NCBI GenBank assembly: GCA_021772875.1
Contig: JAJFLD010000128.1
Coordinates: forward strand, 1 to 38,680
Origin: Ghiorsea sp.
GTDB lineage: Bacteria > Pseudomonadota > Zetaproteobacteria > Mariprofundales > Mariprofundaceae
Length of the DNA: 38,680 nucleotides
Direction: 5' to 3'
Part shown: in pieces, positions 34,684-38,680 of the stretch
Position numbering within the stretch: position 1 is the stretch's first letter
Layout of the letters: the number at the start of each line of letters is the position of its first letter
Translations under genes and position numbers: made by a program
Notes under the pieces: generated by a model
What the model saw: the letters and a program-made list of their open reading frames with translations, nothing else
The model's database searches: none
Told to the model about the DNA's origin: nothing

Positions 34684-35885
34684 GTTTATTCACTTATGAA
34701 GCCTTGGATGAACAAGGCCGACGTAAAAATGGTGAAATAAATTCTGATTCAGAGCGAGCTGTGCGTCAAATTTTGCGAGCTAAGGGTTTGATGGTTCGCA
34801 AGCTCACCATGGTTGAAAATGCTAATAAACAAAAGGGTGAAGCCAAAGCTTCGCAACGTTTAAAATCAGCAGAAACTGTTAATTTTTTACAGCAATTGGC
34901 GACTTTGATTGATTCAGGCATGCCTTTGGTTGAAGCCTTGGCTTCCATAGCCGAAGGCATGGAAAATGCCCGCTCTTGTCGGGTAGTGGCTTCGATTCGT
35001 CAGCAAGTATTGGAAGGCAGTGCTTTAGCTGAAGCACTGCGTATTCATGGTTTTGATGATGTGATTTGTAATATGGTTGCCGCAGGTGAAGAAACAGGGC
35101 AGCTCGATGCCGTGTCAACACGGTTGGCAGAGCTTTTAGAGCGTAGGCAAGCTTTGAGCCAAGAGCTTTTATCAGCAACGCTTTACCCAGTGATTATTAT
35201 GGTGTTTGGGGTGGTGGTGATGCTGTTTTTGTTGGCAGTGGTGGTGCCACAAATTGTGAGTGTGTTTGAACGAGCAGGCGGTGATTTGCCTGCTTTGACG
35301 GTGTTTGTGATTGCAGCTTCTGAATTTTTAAGAAATCATGGTTTGATGTTGATATTGTTATGCTCAGCCTTAATCTTTTTTTATGTGGTTGCCATGAAAA
35401 AAGAAAGCATGCGTTACCAACGCGATTTGTTGCTGTTAAAGCTACCTGTGATGTCAAATTTATTGCTCAAAACCAATACTTCTCGTTATGTACGTACTTT
35501 GGGTATGTTGCTTGAAGGCGGTGTGCCTGCTTTGGTAGCGATGAAAATTGCCCAACAATCGATTACTTTATTACCTATGCGTGAGGCGCTTGGCAAAGCT
35601 TCGGATATGTTGCGCGAAGGTTCATCCTTGGCGGATGGTTTAAAAACAGGCGATTTTGTGCCTTTGCTGGCCTTGCGTATGATTGCAGTAGGTGAGCAAA
35701 GCGGAACGTTGGCCACCATGCTGATTCGGGTGGCGGATAATTATGATAAGGAATCATCACGCAATATCAAACGGTTACTCACAGTGATGGAACCATTACT
35801 GGTGATGGGTATGGCTGTAGGAGTGGGTACACTTGCGATGGCTATTTTATTACCTATTGTTGAGATGAATCAGCTTGTCCATTGA
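34680..35885 (+). CDS. gspF: Type II secretion system inner-membrane platform protein GspF
   Basis: 401 residues, the usual length. It starts with LFTYEALDEQGRRKNGEI and has two repeated T2SSF domains, the first near residues 68-190 (NFLQQLATLIDSGMPLVEALASIAEGM) and the second near 270-390 (YVRTLGMLLEGGVPALVAMKIA), each followed by a hydrophobic helix; a further helix lies near residue 225. It anchors the ATPase in the membrane. It overlaps gspE by four bases and is the last recognisable gsp gene here. Confidence 0.95.
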   Translation: MSLFTYEALDEQGRRKNGEINSDSERAVRQILRAKGLMVRKLTMVENANKQKGEAKASQRLKSAETVNFLQQLATLIDSGMPLVEALASIAEGMENARSCRVVASIRQQVLEGSALAEALRIHGFDDVICNMVAAGEETGQLDAVSTRLAELLERRQALSQELLSATLYPVIIMVFGVVVMLFLLAVVVPQIVSVFERAGGDLPALTVFVIAASEFLRNHGLMLILLCSALIFFYVVAMKKESMRYQRDLLLLKLPVMSNLLLKTNTSRYVRTLGMLLEGGVPALVAMKIAQQSITLLPMREALGKASDMLREGSSLADGLKTGDFVPLLALRMIAVGEQSGTLATMLIRVADNYDKESSRNIKRLLTVMEPLLVMGMAVGVGTLAMAILLPIVEMNQLVH

Positions 35886-35900
35886 TAGTAATGAGGTTTT

Positions 35901-36539
35901 ATGTTGAAAACACTTTTAAAAGCTAGTTTTGTTTTATGTTTATTGATGGTGCCTATATCATCTTTTGCATCGCCAGAGCAAGCATGGCAAGAAGCCATGC
36001 ATTTGGCGCAACAAGGCAGTGATAAACAAGCGATGGCTTTGCTGCGTGGTGCAAGCTTGGAACAAGGCGAACAAAGTCTTTGGACGCAGCGTTTTGATAT
36101 CGCTATAAGTTTATTGATGTTACGTAATCAAGCCAAACAAGATAGCGAATACAGAACGCTTTTCCTCACAGGAAAAAACCAATATGAGATTTTATTGGAA
36201 AATTGGCTAAAACAAAACCCCATGCCAGCAGTCTCGGATTCGGTATGGCCTGGTTTATTTGCTTCGATTATTCCAGGGGCTGGTCATGCTTGGATGGGGC
36301 GCTGGGGCGATGCTGGAGTGGCGGCCATGCTGGTGTGGCCACTATTGATTTTAACCTTTTGGGCAGCGCGTCGCGATATGGGGCCAGTGACTGTGTTTTT
36401 TGCCTTGATTACAGCATGGTTGTGGTCGGGCACTGTGTTTTCAGCTGTATCACTGGCAGAGCGTGGTGATTACGAATTGTATTATAGTTGGTGGCAACAA
36501 ATGTGGTCCGCCTCAGGTTTGCCTACCAAACCTTGGTGA
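35901..36539 (+). CDS. Predicted exported membrane protein, 212 residues, function unknown
   Basis: GAGG sits five bases before the ATG. A signal peptide (residues 1-23, ending SSFA) precedes a helical segment with AWQEAMHLAQQGSDKQAMALLRG, which resembles a single TPR-like hairpin. Two or three hydrophobic helices follow from about residue 113 (FASIIPGAGHAWMGRWGDAG, then MLVWPLLILTFW and VTVFFALITAWLWSG). The PGAGHAWMGR stretch resembles the glycine-rich turn found in TM2-like membrane proteins. It begins 15 bases after gspF on the same strand and is probably in the operon, but I cannot assign a function. Confidence 0.8.
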   Translation: MLKTLLKASFVLCLLMVPISSFASPEQAWQEAMHLAQQGSDKQAMALLRGASLEQGEQSLWTQRFDIAISLLMLRNQAKQDSEYRTLFLTGKNQYEILLENWLKQNPMPAVSDSVWPGLFASIIPGAGHAWMGRWGDAGVAAMLVWPLLILTFWAARRDMGPVTVFFALITAWLWSGTVFSAVSLAERGDYELYYSWWQQMWSASGLPTKPW

Positions 36540-36581
36540 CAAACATAAAGGCTCACGCAAGAATAATCATTGAAAAGACGA

Positions 36582-37298
36582 TTAACTTTTTACGCTGATA
36601 TAAATGTGAATGATGGCGTCGTCATCATCAGACTTGCGTTTATCAATTTCAATGTAATTCAATGATTGCACAAGTTTTCCTAGTTTTTCATAGCCATAAT
36701 TCCTAGGGTCAAATGATGGGACATTTTTATTGATATACCCGCCCACACCAGACAAAGAAGCCCAACCATCATCTTTGGAGACTGCTTCGATGGCTGAGAT
36801 GATGATAGGTTTAAGGTCAGCGTTTTCTGATTCAGTGGCTTTCTTTTTGGCGACTTGTGGTCTTAGGATTTCAGTGAAAACAAATTTATCACAAGCAGAA
36901 ATGAATGGTTCAGGTGTTTTTTTCTCACCAAAACCATACACTGTTAATCCTGCTTCGCGGATTCTTGTAGCTAATCGTGTGAAATCACTATCAGAAGAAA
37001 TAAGACAAAATCCGTCTAATCTTTCTTCGTGCAGCAAATCCATAGCATCAATGATAAGTGATGAATCGGTGGCATTCTTGCCTGTGGTATAAGAAAATTG
37101 TTGGATAGGTTGAATAGCATGTTTATGCAAATGACCTTTCCAGCTCTTGAGGTTGGTAGTTGTCCAATCACCATACGCACGTTTAACGCTGGCAATACCA
37201 AATTTAGCAATCTCAGCTAATAATTCAGGGCAAATAGATGCCTGTGCATTGTCAGCATCAATCAAGACAGCAAGTTTCTTATTTTCAATTTCAGACAT
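36582..37298 (-). CDS. NYN-domain putative ribonuclease with C-terminal OST-HTH/LOTUS-like domain
   Basis: 238 residues. The N-terminal NYN (PIN-like) fold shows its acidic catalytic residues: VLIDADNAQ at about 11-19, DSSLIIDAMDLLH near 78-90 and LISSDSDFTRLATRIREAG near 99-117, the pattern of the LabA/DUF88 group. The last 80 residues (LKPIIISAIEAVSKDDGWASLSGVGGYI...) look like an OST-HTH/LOTUS RNA-binding domain. Such proteins are thought to cleave or bind RNA. A good promoter and AGGA ribosome-binding site lie upstream. It converges on the gsp operon and is followed by no - strand gene. Confidence 0.88.
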   Translation of the reverse strand: MSEIENKKLAVLIDADNAQASICPELLAEIAKFGIASVKRAYGDWTTTNLKSWKGHLHKHAIQPIQQFSYTTGKNATDSSLIIDAMDLLHEERLDGFCLISSDSDFTRLATRIREAGLTVYGFGEKKTPEPFISACDKFVFTEILRPQVAKKKATESENADLKPIIISAIEAVSKDDGWASLSGVGGYINKNVPSFDPRNYGYEKLGKLVQSLNYIEIDKRKSDDDDAIIHIYISVKS

Positions 37299-37318
37299 GA
37301 GTTTCCTATTGCACTGTA

Positions 37319-37346
37319 ATTATAAAGTGGTGTGAGTATATGTCTA
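37319..37346 (-). promoter_or_regulatory. Sigma70-type promoter of the NYN gene
   Basis: On the - strand, TAGACA (37346-37341) and a perfect TATAAT (37324-37319) are 16 bases apart, about 20 bases before the start codon. This is among the best promoter matches in the window. Confidence 0.6.
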
Positions 37347-37381
37347 ATCTAACATTGCTGTATTCAACTGTACAATATTTA

Positions 37382-38560
37382 TCATTCTTGTTTTGCAAAG
37401 ATAAGGATAGGAGCATAATTAAAGAGGAAGATAAGAAAGGCCAGCATCCAAAGGCATTGCGAGAGCCCAATAAGAATATCATAAGGCCAAATGTCGAATA
37501 GGGGTAGTATGACACGTGTGAAAGCACTTAAAAATATGGCTACAAATGCATAGGTGATGCTTTTAGGTGGTGCGTAAACATCACGACCTGTGTGAGCAAG
37601 TGATACACGTGCCATCATGCCTAGCGTAATAGCACCAATGCCGCCAATGGTGAAAGCGTGCAGAGCTAATTGTTTACTGATGATGATGTAAGGGGCGGCA
37701 AAGTAGGGCAGTGCCATAAAGAGAAACCCTAGGGTAATCAACCAAAAGGATAGGTAGATGCTCCAAAGCAAACTTTGTTTCCAGATGATAGGGTGATACC
37801 AGCGGATAAGGCGAAAGGCATTGAGTATGGATAAAGCAAGGGCTAAGTATGCAGATAAAATAGGGTTGCCAAAAAATACTTCATTGATGGCAAAGATAAG
37901 AAATAAACAGAGATTAGAGATATCAACCCATTTAGAATTGAATACTTGAACAGTGTCTTTGGTGGCGCGCTCAATAAAGAAGGGTATGACGCGGCGGCCC
38001 ATGGTAAGAATGAGGGCCATGATAATATATAGAGCACCATAAATGCCCCACGTGATACCTTGAGTCAACCAACCCAATGTGCCAAGGTAGAACATAAGGT
38101 TACACGCTGTTATCAAAAACACTTTGGCAATAATGCCTAATTGTTTCCATTGTCTGGCTTTGATGATGCGATGGGCTAAGATATATAAAAGCCATAAGTT
38201 GAATAAGATATCACATAGTGCAGCAAACCAAATGTAAGATGAACCAAAGAGAAGAAACAAACGTGCGGCAGACCAGAGTGAAAAGAGAAAAAGTAAAGAT
38301 TTGCCATGGGCAGTGGCTAGCTTTGACCAAGTTTGCACGGATGTAAGTAAGAAACCTGAAATTACAGCCATGCTATAGCCAAATAACATTTCATGAGCAT
38401 GCCATTCCAAGGGAGAAAGAGATTCAAAGGGTATGGGAAGTTGGAATAAATATATGGCAAACCATAAACCCATCACCAGCACGGCATACAAAGCTGCGCC
38501 AAGGAAGAAGGGCCTAAAACCAACTTCGAGAAAAGCTGTATCTACTTTATTTGTTGGCAT
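37382..38560 (-). CDS. nnrS: NnrS family membrane protein
   Basis: 392 residues with about 12 hydrophobic segments. Family features are FLEVGFRPFFLGAALYAVL at the start, EWHAHEMLFGYSMAVISGFLLTSVQ, GRRVIPFFIERA and the HAFTIGGIGAITLGMMARVSLAHTGR block with conserved histidines thought to bind haem and copper. NnrS proteins relieve stress from nitric oxide in the inner membrane. The start codon lies four bases after the stop of a cupin-like gene on the same strand, so the two are probably coexpressed. No nitrate or NO reductase genes are in this window. Confidence 0.92.
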   Translation of the reverse strand: MPTNKVDTAFLEVGFRPFFLGAALYAVLVMGLWFAIYLFQLPIPFESLSPLEWHAHEMLFGYSMAVISGFLLTSVQTWSKLATAHGKSLLFLFSLWSAARLFLLFGSSYIWFAALCDILFNLWLLYILAHRIIKARQWKQLGIIAKVFLITACNLMFYLGTLGWLTQGITWGIYGALYIIMALILTMGRRVIPFFIERATKDTVQVFNSKWVDISNLCLFLIFAINEVFFGNPILSAYLALALSILNAFRLIRWYHPIIWKQSLLWSIYLSFWLITLGFLFMALPYFAAPYIIISKQLALHAFTIGGIGAITLGMMARVSLAHTGRDVYAPPKSITYAFVAIFLSAFTRVILPLFDIWPYDILIGLSQCLWMLAFLIFLFNYAPILIFAKQE

Positions 38561-38564
38561 GAGA

Positions 38565-38680
38565 TCATTCAGAAGCTTGGCTTGGAAAACTAATTTCGAG
38601 AACTAAACATTCTTCAGCGCAAACAAAAGGCCCATGAACTTCATGAGCTGGACGACTGGCGAAATATCCAGCTTCAAGCC
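38565..38680 (-). CDS. Cupin-like protein, C-terminal tail (cut by window edge)
   Basis: The last 37 or so codons of a - strand gene that continues beyond the window; the stop is at 38567-38565, four bases before the nnrS ATG. The visible residues include SRPAHEVHGPFVCAEECLVLEISFP, shortened here to the key pattern: a histidine-containing strand, HGPF, Cys, then a hydrophobic strand, which resembles the C-terminal half of ChrR-type cupins. Because only the tail is present, the family is tentative. Confidence 0.45.
   Translation of the reverse strand, partial: LEAGYFASRPAHEVHGPFVCAEECLVLEISFPSQASE

Noticed and set aside
36540..36581. Fur-box-like AATAATCATT after the gsp operon
   Set aside because: Only a half match and placed between two converging gene ends, where an operator is unlikely.
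1..38680. CRISPR arrays, insertion sequences, prophage or defence islands
   Set aside because: No regularly spaced repeats, transposase, integrase, terminal inverted repeats or known defence domains were seen on either strand.

Overview
The window looks like a chromosomal segment from a mesophilic, probably marine, autotrophic Gram-negative bacterium of moderate GC. A gluconeogenic/Calvin-type sugar-phosphate cluster, a near-complete late cobalamin operon, a type II secretion operon and an NnrS protein together fit a Zetaproteobacterium (Mariprofundus/Ghiorsea-like). That assignment is inference from gene content and not a database match. Nearly all genes are on the + strand in tightly coupled operons. 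No insertion sequence, CRISPR array, prophage, rRNA gene or origin was seen.

Layout. (1) 1-5623: seven overlapping cobalamin genes, cobQ (5' end cut by the window), cbiB, cobD, cobU, cobT, cobC and cobS, which cover side-chain amidation, aminopropanol attachment and nucleotide-loop assembly. (2) 5624-7701: a 327-base leader with a good sigma70-type promoter, an unrecognised gene split by an apparent one-base frameshift, and a second unrecognised gene. This is the least explained part of the window. (3) 7702-9956: an M48 lipoprotein protease with TPR repeats (- strand), divergent from a GNAT acetyltransferase. (4) 10241-16757: tRNA-Leu, then the protein quality-control set tig-clpP-clpX, lon and HU, then tRNA-Val and tRNA-Asp. 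(5) 16851-17369: yjgA (darP). (6) 17501-25346: class II fructose bisphosphatase, transketolase, GAPDH, PGK, pyruvate kinase and class II aldolase, with two tandem perfect 11-bp inverted repeats and a promoter-like element between gap and pgk. (7) 25439-29412: a WbpM/PglF-type sugar dehydratase and priA. (8) 29409-36539: a predicted exported beta-rich protein, gspC, gspD, gspE, gspF and a small membrane protein. (9) 36582-38680 (- strand): a NYN-domain putative RNase, an NnrS protein, and the tail of a cupin-like protein cut by the window edge.

How they work together: CobD makes the aminopropanol phosphate that CbiB adds to the cobyric acid made by CobQ; CobU, CobT, CobC and CobS then complete the lower loop. 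GlpX, Tkt, Gap, Pgk and Fba are the shared enzymes of the Calvin cycle and gluconeogenesis. Tig, ClpP, ClpX and Lon handle nascent-chain folding and proteolysis. GspC-D-E-F supply the inner-membrane coupler, outer-membrane secretin, ATPase and platform of a type II secretion machine; its pseudopilin genes are not in this window.

I did not find a clearly new defence or mobile system. The best candidates for a second look are the frameshifted unknown gene with its leader, the structured gap-pgk intergenic region, and the two unassigned genes flanking the gsp operon.
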